NCBI GenBank assembly: GCA_027681045.1
Contig: JAQDCK010000010.1
Span: 1-60,948, forward strand
Source of the DNA: Lactobacillaceae bacterium AF64-9pH9TA
GTDB lineage: Bacteria; Bacillota; Bacilli; Lactobacillales; Lactobacillaceae
Length of the DNA: 60,948 nucleotides
Direction of reading: 5' to 3'
A program made the translations under genes and the position numbers. Numbering within the stretch: the stretch's first letter is position 1; every line of letters starts with the position of its first letter. Below the pieces are notes generated by a model. The model worked only from the letters and a program-made list of their open reading frames with translations. It was not told where the DNA came from and did no database searches. Shown piece by piece: positions 49,731 to 57,225 of this stretch.

Positions 49731-51424
49731 CTGCTTTCCAAAGGCCGCAGCTGGTCTTCAACATAGGCCCGGTACTTCGGCAGCTGCTTGAGCAAGTCTT
49801 CATGCCGGCCAGCCGCTTGAACCTGACCTTGATCTAAAAAGTAGATTTTATCAGCATTGGCGATCGTCGACAGCCGGTGAGCGATGATGATGACAATCTT
49901 TTCCCGGGCAATCCGGTCAACAGCTTGGCTGACCTTGGCTTCTGACTCAGGGTCCAGGTTAGCCGTGGCTTCATCCAGGATCAGGCAAGGGGCATCCCGC
50001 AAGTAGGCCCGGGCCAGCTGCAGGCGCTGGCTTTGCCCCAAGGACAGCTTCCAGCCGCCCTCCCCCGTTTGGGTGTCCAGGTCCAGTTCCGACCAAAGGT
50101 TGGCAACTTGCAGGGCCTGGATCATGTCCGACCGGCTGACGGATTTTTCCAAGCCAAACAGCAAATTGTCAGCGACTGTACCGGCAAAAATATTGTTGTC
50201 CTGGGCCACCACGCTGAAGAGGCCCCGCCAGGCAGGCAAGCGGCAGCTTTTGGCTTCCAGGTCGCCCAGCAGGATCTGTCCTTGATAGCCAGCTTCCAAG
50301 CGGGTCAACAGGTTGATCAAGGTCGTCTTGCCGGCCCCAGATGGGCCAACCAAAGCGGTTTTCGCCCCTTCTTTAAAGTCCAGGGACAAGTCCCGCAAAA
50401 CCGGGTGCTGGCTGCCTGGATAGGCAAAGGTCAGGGCGCGGACCTTGAGATCAGCGGCATTTTTCGGCAGCTCCTGGCCGGGATCAGCTTCATCCGGCTG
50501 GGCCAGGATTTCACTGATGGCTTTTAGGGAGCCCCGGGCTTCGGCGTAGCTCATGTAAAAGTTGCCCAAATTGTTGATCGGAGAAATGATGCCGAACATG
50601 TACATGATAAATGAGCTCAGCATCCCCAAAGACAGGCTGCCATTAGCCAGCCGCTGGCTACCGTAGAGCAGGATCAGGAGAAAGCCGGCCAGGGTCAAGA
50701 CCGTCTGCAGAGGGCCAGTCACGCTGAAAACCGCGTCAGTCTTCCGGGACAGGGCAAACAAGTCCTGCAAGTCCCCGCGGAATTTTTGCAAAACGCCAGC
50801 TTGGGCATTGGTCAGCTTGATCAGCTTGATATTGGCCAGGTTTTCATCCAAATCTGCAGATACCCGGCTGAGCTTGGCCTGGTTTTGGTAGGCGAAGTGC
50901 TCATTGATTTTTCCTAAAGGAAAGGCGCTGCTGGCGATCAAGGCAAAAGTCAAAACGATAACCAAAGTCATTTTGACATCCAGGCTGAGCAAGATCCCCA
51001 GGCTGGCGGCAACCGTTAACAGGCTGACCAAGGCTGAGGGCAGGACGCTAACGGTAAAGTCCTTGACCACTGAACTGTCGTTTAAGACGTGGCTGAGCAG
51101 GGAGCCGCGGCTGTTTTCCTTATAGTAGTTCCAAGGCAGGCGGAGGAGTTTTACCTGCAAAAGCAGGCGCAGGTCTCTGATCCGCTCATCTCCGGCCAGA
51201 CTGAGCAGGTACTGGCTAACGGCTTCCAAGAGGCTGGAAATGAGCAGGCAGAAACCGATCTGGCCCAGGCTGCTTGTCCGGGAAAGCATTTTTCCATGAT
51301 CGATCACTTGCTTTAGCAAGAGAGGAATTTTCAAGGACAAGGCAGTGGCCAGGCAGCTCAGCAGGATTGCCAGGATTTGCCGGCTGTCGAGGGAAAACAG
51401 GCAGATTTTTCCAGCTTTAATCAT
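49727..51424 (-). CDS. Lanthipeptide ABC exporter (no protease domain)
   Basis: 565 residues from ATG 51424. The longer frame from GTG 51493 lies wholly over the precursor A2 gene in another frame and lacks a ribosome site, so I reject it; the ATG overlaps the A2 stop, allowing coupling. Six membrane segments in 15-300, ATPase 330-565: GPSGAGKTT, VVAQDNNIF, signature LSLGQSQRLQLARAYL, Walker B CLILDEATANLDPE, switch AHRLSTI. It has no C39 peptidase, so leader removal needs another protease. Likely exports the modified peptide. Confidence 0.85.
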   Translation of the reverse strand: MIKAGKICLFSLDSRQILAILLSCLATALSLKIPLLLKQVIDHGKMLSRTSSLGQIGFCLLISSLLEAVSQYLLSLAGDERIRDLRLLLQVKLLRLPWNYYKENSRGSLLSHVLNDSSVVKDFTVSVLPSALVSLLTVAASLGILLSLDVKMTLVIVLTFALIASSAFPLGKINEHFAYQNQAKLSRVSADLDENLANIKLIKLTNAQAGVLQKFRGDLQDLFALSRKTDAVFSVTGPLQTVLTLAGFLLILLYGSQRLANGSLSLGMLSSFIMYMFGIISPINNLGNFYMSYAEARGSLKAISEILAQPDEADPGQELPKNAADLKVRALTFAYPGSQHPVLRDLSLDFKEGAKTALVGPSGAGKTTLINLLTRLEAGYQGQILLGDLEAKSCRLPAWRGLFSVVAQDNNIFAGTVADNLLFGLEKSVSRSDMIQALQVANLWSELDLDTQTGEGGWKLSLGQSQRLQLARAYLRDAPCLILDEATANLDPESEAKVSQAVDRIAREKIVIIIAHRLSTIANADKIYFLDQGQVQAAGRHEDLLKQLPKYRAYVEDQLRPLESR

Positions 51425-51533
51425 TGGCGTGGAAACAAATGAAGCTGTATCTGTGCTGTCTTCTGCGGTGCCGCTTGGCGCTTTTGCCGTCACGTTCCAT
51501 GATTTTTTCCATTTCCAAAATAAAGTTAAACAT
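51417..51533 (-). CDS. Class III lanthipeptide-type precursor peptide A2
   Basis: A 38-residue gene, first of the operon: ATG 51533, eight bases after GATGAGGAG. Leader MFNFILEMEKIMERDGKSAK, then a very basic stretch RHRRRQHR and the end YSFICFHAND. Ser 30 and Cys 33 could form a Ser-Phe-Ile-Cys ring. The Arg-rich stretch just before the core looks like a protease cutting region. Shares NFIL, YSFIC and the terminal Asn-Asp with A1. Its stop overlaps the exporter ATG. Confidence 0.7.
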   Translation of the reverse strand: MFNFILEMEKIMERDGKSAKRHRRRQHRYSFICFHAND

Positions 51534-51568
51534 TGTTTTTGCTCCTCATCTAATCAACTTACAAGGCA

Positions 51569-51636
51569 ATTGTAGGCTATGGAGCTGGCCGTAAACGAAA
51601 GCTGTCAAATTTGCCGCTTTTCTCGTCATTTTCGTC
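51569..51636 (-). promoter_or_regulatory. Shared promoter module before the lanthipeptide operon
   Basis: On the minus strand: repeated TGACGAAAA / TGACGAGAAAA, then GCGGCAAATTTGACAGC, CTTTCGTT, 19 bases, and -10 TACAAT (51574-51569). The copy before the secreted-protein gene at 52389 keeps the repeats, the TTTCGTT-to-TACAAT distance of 19 and the -10 box while the spacer sequence differs. Conserved upstream repeats plus a weak -35 are what a LytTR activator target looks like. Confidence 0.6.
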
Positions 51637-51649
51637 AGAAAAAGGGCAA

Positions 51650-51687
51650 AAGAAAAAGAGCGAAGCTCACGGATGGAGTCTCGCTCT
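51650..51687 (-). terminator. Terminator of basic secreted protein gene 1
   Basis: AGAGCGA pairs with TCGCTCT around about 17 bases; U-rich tract follows on the minus strand. A diverged version lies at 52510-52547 behind gene 2. Confidence 0.65.
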
Positions 51688-51705
51688 CTAGAGTTATATT
51701 CGCTT

Positions 51706-52389
51706 TTAGTAGTTGGTTACAGTTGCCTGGCCAACGCCGATAATCTTGAATTTGGCAGCTTGGCTGCTCTTCTTGCCAGTAGCTGAGGCAACGACCTTGA
51801 AGCTCCCCTTCTTGCCCTTCAGTGACTTGGCTGAGAAGAAGACCTTTTTCTTGTCCTTAGTCAGCTTGGCCTTCTTGACCAGCTTGTTCTTGTAGTAGAA
51901 CTTCAAAGTAGTCTTCTTCTTGGCGTCGGTCGTGAAGGTCAGCCCCTTTTTGGTCCGGTCAGCCTTGAGCAGGGTTGGCTTAGCGGCAGCGTAGCTGTCC
52001 TTGGCCAAAACGTAGGCCTTGGTTACAGCAGCCCCCTTGGCATTTAAGCCAGTAAGAGAGAAGTTCTTGTAGCCGGTGAACTTGACGGTCGTCTTGAATT
52101 GGCCCTTCTTGGTCACCTTAGCTGGCTTGAGTGCCTTGGCATTGTAGCTGATAGCTACCTTGCTTGCGCCTTTAGCCTTGCCAGTGATCGTCAATGACTT
52201 GGTCTTGGCGTTGTAGCTAGTCTTAACGGCAGTTACGACTGACTTAGCCGGAGTATAGTTTACAACCGTTACGATGTCAGCGGGATCATCATTGTCCGCG
52301 GCATTGACTTGATTTTCACCAATGACTGTCAACATTCCCAAGGCTAAAGCAGCCGTTGAAACAGAGGCTAAAATCTTATTTCTTTTCAT
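51706..52389 (-). CDS. Secreted Lys-rich basic protein 1
   Basis: 227 residues. Signal peptide MKRNKILASVSTAALALGML...QVNAA with cleavage near residue 31; no LPxTG or other anchor. The mature protein is strongly basic and beta-rich, with three similar blocks containing KSLTITGKAKGASKV, KGLTFTTDAKKKTTL and SLKGKKGSFKVVASATGK, resembling bacterial Ig-like repeats. Its charge suggests binding to anionic wall polymers. Nearly identical to gene 2 at 52566. Its promoter copies that of the lanthipeptide operon. Function unknown. Confidence 0.75.
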   Translation of the reverse strand: MKRNKILASVSTAALALGMLTVIGENQVNAADNDDPADIVTVVNYTPAKSVVTAVKTSYNAKTKSLTITGKAKGASKVAISYNAKALKPAKVTKKGQFKTTVKFTGYKNFSLTGLNAKGAAVTKAYVLAKDSYAAAKPTLLKADRTKKGLTFTTDAKKKTTLKFYYKNKLVKKAKLTKDKKKVFFSAKSLKGKKGSFKVVASATGKKSSQAAKFKIIGVGQATVTNY

Positions 52390-52430
52390 GTTTCCCTCCT
52401 AAAAATCAATTAATTAACTTACTCTGTCAT

Positions 52431-52498
52431 TGTAGACCTAGGAGGAGTTCTCTAACGAAAGCCGTCAAATTTGCCGCTTTTCGCGTCATTTTCGTCAG
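52431..52498 (-). promoter_or_regulatory. Shared promoter module before secreted protein gene 1
   Basis: Second copy of the module at 51569-51636: TGACGAAAATGACGCGAAAA, CAAATTTGACGGC, CTTTCGTT, 19 bases, TACAAT (52436-52431). Confidence 0.6.
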
Positions 52499-52565
52499 AA
52501 AAAGGGCAAAAGAAAAAGAACGAAGCTCACGGATGGAGTTTCGCTCTCTAGAGTTATATTCGCTT

Positions 52566-53249
52566 TTAGTAGTTGGTTACAGTTGCCTGGCCAACGCCGA
52601 TGATCTTGAATTGGGCAGCTTGGCTGCTCTTCTTGCCAGCAGCTGAGGCAACGACCTTGAAGTTCCCCTTCTTGCCCTTCAGTGACTTGGCTGAGAAGAA
52701 GACCTTTTGCTTGTCCTTGGTCAGCTTGATCTTCTTGACCAGCTTGTTCTTGTAGTAGAACTTTAAAGTAGTCTTCTTCTTGGCGTCGGTCGTGAAGGTC
52801 AACCCCTTCTTGGTCCGGTCAGCCTTGAGCAGGGTTGCCTTAACGGCAGCGTAGCTGTCCTTGGCCAAAACGTAGGCCTTGGTTACAGCAGCCCCCTTGG
52901 CGTTCAAGCCAGTAAGAGTGAAGTCCTTGTAGCCGGTGAACTTGACGGTCGTCTTGAATTGGCCCTTCTTGCTTACCTTGACTGGCTTGAGTGCCTTGGC
53001 ATTGTAGCTGACAGCCACCTTGCTTGCGCCTTTAGCCTTACCAGTGATCGTCAATGACTTGGTCTTGGCGTTGTAGCTGGTCTTAGCGGCAGTTACGGCT
53101 GATTTAGCCGGAGTATAGTTTACAACCGTTACGATATTAGCAGGATCATCATTGTCCGCGGCATTAACTTGCTTTTCACCAATGACTGTCAACATTCCTA
53201 AGGCTAAAGCCGCCGTTGAAACTGAAGCTAAAATCTTGTTTCTTTTCAT
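52566..53249 (-). CDS. Secreted Lys-rich basic protein 2 (tandem copy)
   Basis: 227 residues, differing from copy 1 at few positions (for example KVSKKGQ against KVTKKGQ, DFTLTGL against NFSLTGL). The offset between the copies is 860 bp, so the unit gene plus terminator was duplicated in tandem. Its 5' leader keeps GTAAGTTGATTA and TTTAGGAGG, but the TGACG repeats are missing upstream, where the sequence passes into a broken surface-protein gene; its promoter may therefore be different (CATAAT near 53290). Confidence 0.75.
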   Translation of the reverse strand: MKRNKILASVSTAALALGMLTVIGEKQVNAADNDDPANIVTVVNYTPAKSAVTAAKTSYNAKTKSLTITGKAKGASKVAVSYNAKALKPVKVSKKGQFKTTVKFTGYKDFTLTGLNAKGAAVTKAYVLAKDSYAAVKATLLKADRTKKGLTFTTDAKKKTTLKFYYKNKLVKKIKLTKDKQKVFFSAKSLKGKKGNFKVVASAAGKKSSQAAQFKIIGVGQATVTNY

Positions 53250-53282
53250 ATTTTCCTCCTAAAAAGCATTAATCAACTTACG

Positions 53283-53882
53283 CGCTCATTATGAAACTCA
53301 CGCAGACGACGAATATTTCAAGGCAACTGATCAATACAATGGCTTCTTAAGGCCAGCGAAGTTAAGAAAGCAAAGCTGCCGACCATCATTTCCAAGAAGG
53401 CGGCCAAGACAAGCGACCAGCCCGCCAGCGCGAGCCAGCCGGCAGCCTTGAAGACGGAAATCGCCAAGGCTGAAGCCGTCCAGAAGAAGACGATCTACAA
53501 GCTGTCATCTTCCTACCGCCGTGACTACCTGGACTACGCGCTCAGTAACGCGCAAAAGGCACTTTCCGGCAATAAGGGTGAGGTAACTTTTGCCAAATGG
53601 CTCCTGGCCAACTCTGAGACCTACCTCAACGGGAAAAAGGCCCCAGTCACTAACATTAACAAGCTCAGCAAGGTTGAGTACGAACGCGTGTGGAGAATCG
53701 TCTCGGATGCAACGCCAAATGGCTACATCCCGGCCGTTTACTACAAGCGGGCAGATGGCACTTGGCACAGAAAATACAGTTACTCTTGGAACAACAAAAA
53801 CTGCAAATTCGTTTATGTCAACAAGACGACCAACGAGAAAAAATTCTTGAAGATCAGCGACTTCGCGAAGAACAGCAAGTAA
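53283..53882 (+). pseudogene. 5'-truncated, frameshifted surface-protein remnant
   Basis: One frame encodes RAHYETHADDEYFKATDQYN-GFL up to about 53348; the reading then continues one frame over as LKASEVKKAKLPTIISKKAA and stays open to 53882. Joining them gives a smooth protein, so a single indel around GGCTTCTTAAGG broke the gene. The 3' part contains YIPAVYYKRADGTWHRKYSYSW, like SLAP-type or similar C-terminal surface domains. The 5' end is lost where the duplicated secreted-protein unit begins. The TTG at 53448 is not a likely start. Confidence 0.65.
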
Positions 53883-53896
53883 TAGTTTACAGATGA

Positions 53897-53933
53897 AAAG
53901 CAGTCAACTTTTTGGAAGCTGACTGCTTTTTTG
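53897..53933 (+). terminator. Bidirectional terminator
   Basis: AAAAGCAGTCA pairs with TGACTGCTTTT; lies between the remnant and the convergent gene at 53939. Confidence 0.8.
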
Positions 53934-53938
53934 CTCGC

Positions 53939-54475
53939 TCATTTTTTCTTTAAGCCCGATATCTTGCCGGAATCAAGCGTAGCCACTTTGGTCAAGCTGC
54001 TCTTGTACTGATAAAGGCTGCCCTCATCTGAAAGACCGGCATTGTATTTTAGAAAGGCATAGTAGTCATCGCCAAGTTTAAACAGGCTCAGCATCGCGAT
54101 AGCGTGCTTGCTTCTCTTGGCAATCAACTTAGTTAGCTTTACCCAGTTTTCATCAGAAGAGACCTGTTTGTTTTTCCTCAGTGCTTTCTCGTTTACCGTT
54201 AAGTAAATATGGTTTTTCTTGTCCGTATGCTCCACAAAAACTTGTGGGTCTACTTCAATCGGCTTAACAAACTGCTTGTTTTGACTGGACCTGCTTTTTT
54301 CGACCTTCCCGTTATCATAGATGGTCGCGAAGCTAGTTCCAGAGTCATCGTCTGCCGTTATTCTAGCTTCCAAAATCGCGCTGACGCTGTTATCAACGTG
54401 CTTTAGCAACAACAATGCCCCAAGCAGCAGAACGACAATTAAGCCAGAAATAATCGTTGCTCTCTTTTTGTTCAT
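53939..54475 (-). CDS. Membrane-anchored exported protein, unknown
   Basis: 178 residues: N-terminal anchor (residues 7-26, ATIISGLIVVLLLGALLLL) and an exported domain with Lys/Ser-rich sequence (VEKSRSSQNKQF, KHAIAMLSLFKLGDDYYAFLKYN). Downstream of the ABC genes after a 119-base gap. Might be an immunity or accessory factor of that operon by position; no family recognised. Confidence 0.6.
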   Translation of the reverse strand: MNKKRATIISGLIVVLLLGALLLLKHVDNSVSAILEARITADDDSGTSFATIYDNGKVEKSRSSQNKQFVKPIEVDPQVFVEHTDKKNHIYLTVNEKALRKNKQVSSDENWVKLTKLIAKRSKHAIAMLSLFKLGDDYYAFLKYNAGLSDEGSLYQYKSSLTKVATLDSGKISGLKKK

Positions 54476-54594
54476 ATGTTTCTACCTTAAATTTGTCCTT
54501 TATAATAATATACCTTACCTCCTAGAGACGCTGCGCTCAATTCTACTTTTCTATATACTGATTACGCTAAATAAGACAGCCTTTTCATCATATG

Positions 54595-55263
54595 TCACAA
54601 ATCTTTTCTGGAAATTTCCTGCTGCACAATGAAAATCAAGAAAAGAAGCAAGCCTAACATTATCGGCAAGCAGAAGAAGAGTATAGTAGCAAATTCCGGA
54701 ACGACAAAATCATAAAGTATGGACACGTGGTGGTTAACATTCAAGAAGAAAGAAAGGCCATTTATAACAAACCCTGCCAGAAAGGCCGTAATTCGGTTAC
54801 TAATCAGAAAGCAAAAACTGGTAAGCAGAAGAAGAGCCAAGCACGACAAAATTAAATATAAACAGCGAATCAATGCCTCAGTAGCTGCTGCCCCTAACGT
54901 CGGCCTCCAGCCATTAACAAGCATCCCCGTTAAACTGCCACACGCCCATGGTAAAAGGCTGAAAAACAGTATCTCTATCAAACGGTACTTAAGTTGCTTC
55001 CAAATAATCCATCTTCCACCTGCGATGTAAATATCTTGAAACCTAATTCTAAAGGTACTCAATAAAAGCAAGATCTGACTAGGTATTAGGAGGCTGAAAA
55101 TCAGAAAGCGAGAAAACAGAGTTTGCTCTAACCACAGGCTTTGCTGTGTATTGCTTATTAAAAACGCATTGCTACATCCTCCAAAGAATAGCAATGTGGC
55201 CGTTAGCAGATACCACTTGTGTACAGCAGTATCTAACAGCCACTGCTGTTTAATAACCTTCAC
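54595..55263 (-). CDS. ABC-2-like permease, copy B
   Basis: 222 residues from GTG 55263, which stands seven bases after GGGGAGGAG; the upstream extension overlaps the previous gene. Six hydrophobic segments. Opens VKVIKQQWLLDTAVHKWYLL and contains LLLLSTFRIRFQDIYIAGGRWIIWKQLKYR and FVINGLSFFLNVNHHVSILYDF. A paralogue of identical length (222) and similar throughout lies at 57938. Such small permeases pair in peptide-immunity (LanFEG-like) transporters; the substrate is unknown. Confidence 0.7.
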   Translation of the reverse strand: MKVIKQQWLLDTAVHKWYLLTATLLFFGGCSNAFLISNTQQSLWLEQTLFSRFLIFSLLIPSQILLLLSTFRIRFQDIYIAGGRWIIWKQLKYRLIEILFFSLLPWACGSLTGMLVNGWRPTLGAAATEALIRCLYLILSCLALLLLTSFCFLISNRITAFLAGFVINGLSFFLNVNHHVSILYDFVVPEFATILFFCLPIMLGLLLFLIFIVQQEISRKDL

Positions 55264-55292
55264 ACTTAGACTCCTCCCCTTTCGCACGAAAG

Positions 55293-56090
55293 TTACAGCA
55301 CGGCCCGGCGACAAGCCAACTTATACATCCCCATACAGTAGGCAGCTAACACTATCGTCATCAAAGCCGTCAGCCACAACAGCGGGCGGCTTCCTTGTTC
55401 CGGTAAGAAATCAGTAGGTGATATGCTTGGCATATTGTCAATCGGCAAAACAGTATCCAATTCCATTAAGATTAGCTCTAAAACCAAGGCTGTACTCAAT
55501 GATGCAAAACGATTTCTGATCCAAACCGAGTTGACCAAAACAAATACCGAAAACAAACCTCCCCAGACAGAAGCTAGCAATATATTAAGACATGCGTGAA
55601 CAAATGGATGACTATAATACAAAGAAACCAGCATGGTGTTGAAGTTGAAAACCCCAATATTGATATTCAGCAAATTATCCGGTTTAAAATTGGGAAGAAT
55701 CAACAAATACCCCAACAAGTTTAAAAGTAGTGGAATCATGATGGTCACAAATCCGGTCATAAAAGCCATAGCCACATATTGCTTAATCAAATGGTCTAAA
55801 GGTACCTGCAGTTTAAATTTGTTGAATAAACCGCTGTCTAAGTCTTCTTTTAACATATTTCCTGCCGGAATACTGGCTAAGAAGGGCAAGAGGATAAAGA
55901 AAATTGTCGTTGCAGATGAGTCAGTGTTAATTGATAACCAGCGGGTGTAAGGAGAGTCAATATTCGCCATGCCAGTGTAGCAGTTGACGATTATCTGCCC
56001 CAAACTTACTGCCATTCCAACAGCGATTGCCGCGACAAACCAGCGTTTATTTAATCTTGACCATAATAAACTCATTCTGTCTTTCCTCAT
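55293..56090 (-). CDS. ABC-2-like permease
   Basis: 265 residues, six membrane segments. Begins MRKDRMSLLWSRLNKRWFVA; the extracellular loop 40-55 contains GMANIDSPYTRWLSINTDSS and is followed by NMLKEDLDSGLFNKFKLQVP, the typical cytosolic helix of ABC-2 permeases. ATG overlaps the stop of the preceding gene as ATGA. Part of the same operon as the ATPase at 56586. Confidence 0.75.
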   Translation of the reverse strand: MRKDRMSLLWSRLNKRWFVAAIAVGMAVSLGQIIVNCYTGMANIDSPYTRWLSINTDSSATTIFFILLPFLASIPAGNMLKEDLDSGLFNKFKLQVPLDHLIKQYVAMAFMTGFVTIMIPLLLNLLGYLLILPNFKPDNLLNINIGVFNFNTMLVSLYYSHPFVHACLNILLASVWGGLFSVFVLVNSVWIRNRFASLSTALVLELILMELDTVLPIDNMPSISPTDFLPEQGSRPLLWLTALMTIVLAAYCMGMYKLACRRAVL

Positions 56091-56596
56091 TCCAAAAGTA
56101 GTGAATACTTCTTATACCCATTGCCATCCCCAACCAAAAAGCTGAATCTAGCTGGTGCGTCTTCTGTATCATACCAACTTCGCACATTGTCAAATTTCAG
56201 CGTCAATGGCTGGGGAGTTTTGCTAGTCAAATGTCCAATGGTTATCTTGTGACCTTTGCCATCCACCACATCAAGATCTGATGGATTGCTAATGCTGTAT
56301 GGCATGTTGAAATACATTTTGTCAACAGCTGCGATTATGCCGCGCTTGCCATCCGCGTGATAGCCACGGTCTTTCAGATCAACCTTTACAGTCAAATAGA
56401 CGTTATCTTTCCCTTTGACCATCTTGGCGGATAGAATCTTAAAGTCAATTCCTGGAGCATGAACCTCCTGCCCTTTTTTGACCAAAATTTCCTTGTCTAC
56501 CCCACGACAAACAGGATTAGCGTTTACTTGCCAATAGCGCAGGCCTGCTAGCACGCACAAGACGATGGCTGCCGCCAGCCACATTTTACGCTTCAT
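56087..56596 (-). CDS. Exported membrane-anchored protein within ABC operon
   Basis: 169 residues from ATG 56596, overlapping the ATPase stop region; a longer frame would lie on top of the ATPase gene. Anchor MKRKMWLAAAIVLCVLAGLRYW, then a beta-rich exported domain (VHAPGIDFKILSAKMVKGKD, NVYLTVKVDLKDRGYHADGK, HKITIGHLTSKTPQPLTLKF), similar in plan to DUF4352-type domains. It may act as substrate-binding or immunity partner of the transporter. Confidence 0.65.
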   Translation of the reverse strand: MKRKMWLAAAIVLCVLAGLRYWQVNANPVCRGVDKEILVKKGQEVHAPGIDFKILSAKMVKGKDNVYLTVKVDLKDRGYHADGKRGIIAAVDKMYFNMPYSISNPSDLDVVDGKGHKITIGHLTSKTPQPLTLKFDNVRSWYDTEDAPARFSFLVGDGNGYKKYSLLLE

Positions 56597-57215
56597 GAAC
56601 CACACCTTCTTCAACTTTAAAGCGCTTGGTTGCCACTTGCTCAACAAAATCCCGGTCATGTGAAGCGATGACAAAAGTGCATCCCTTGCTTTGCCGCAAC
56701 TTGATCAAATCCACCAACTTATCAATACTGTCGCTGTCCAAAGCGTTGGTCGGTTCATCTAAGATAATCAGCGGATATGAGCCCAAGAAGGCTTCGGCAA
56801 TGCCCAGCTTTTGCTTCATCCCTAAAGAAAACTTCTTGACCTTTTCATTAGGAAAGCGGCTTAAGTCAAAGTATTTCAGCAGTTCTGCGATTTCAGTTGC
56901 AGAAATATGCTCATCAAGCTTGGCTAAAAGCTCCATATTCTGCGTTGCCGTGAAGTCTGTAATCAAGCTGGGATTTTCAATCAGAATCCCGGCCTTGACC
57001 GGATAAGCATCTTGCGGCTTGACTTGCTTGCCAGCTACCAAGACTTCCCCGTCAACCTTCATCAAGCCCAAAATCGTCTTTAAAATCAAGGTCTTCCCAG
57101 ATCCGTTGATCCCTTCAAAAACCGCGATCTGGCCAGCTTCAATCTCGCAGTTGACCTGACTGAGCAGCTGCCGGCCTGAGATGACCTTGTTTACATTCTT
57201 TAACTCAATAAACAT
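56586..57215 (-). CDS. ABC transporter ATPase of the permease operon
   Basis: 209 residues from ATG 57215 behind AAAGGAGGAAGA. Walker A GINGSGKT near 35, Q-loop ILIENPSL, signature FSLGMKQKLGIAEAF near 128, Walker B LIILDEPTNALD, switch IASHDRDF. The F-S-x-G-M-K-Q-K signature is typical of bacitracin/lantibiotic-type ABC ATPases (BcrA/LanF). It is the only ATPase for four permease genes around it. Confidence 0.9.
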   Translation of the reverse strand: MFIELKNVNKVISGRQLLSQVNCEIEAGQIAVFEGINGSGKTLILKTILGLMKVDGEVLVAGKQVKPQDAYPVKAGILIENPSLITDFTATQNMELLAKLDEHISATEIAELLKYFDLSRFPNEKVKKFSLGMKQKLGIAEAFLGSYPLIILDEPTNALDSDSIDKLVDLIKLRQSKGCTFVIASHDRDFVEQVATKRFKVEEGVVHEA

Positions 57216-57225
57216 TCTTCCTCCT

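Noticed and set aside
49727..51493. Exporter start at GTG 51493
   Set aside because: No ribosome site, and the first 23 codons are an out-of-frame reading of the A2 precursor gene.
53448..53882. Independent 144-residue gene starting at TTG
   Set aside because: The frame is open upstream and joins another frame encoding a compatible N-terminal part; it is the tail of a broken gene.
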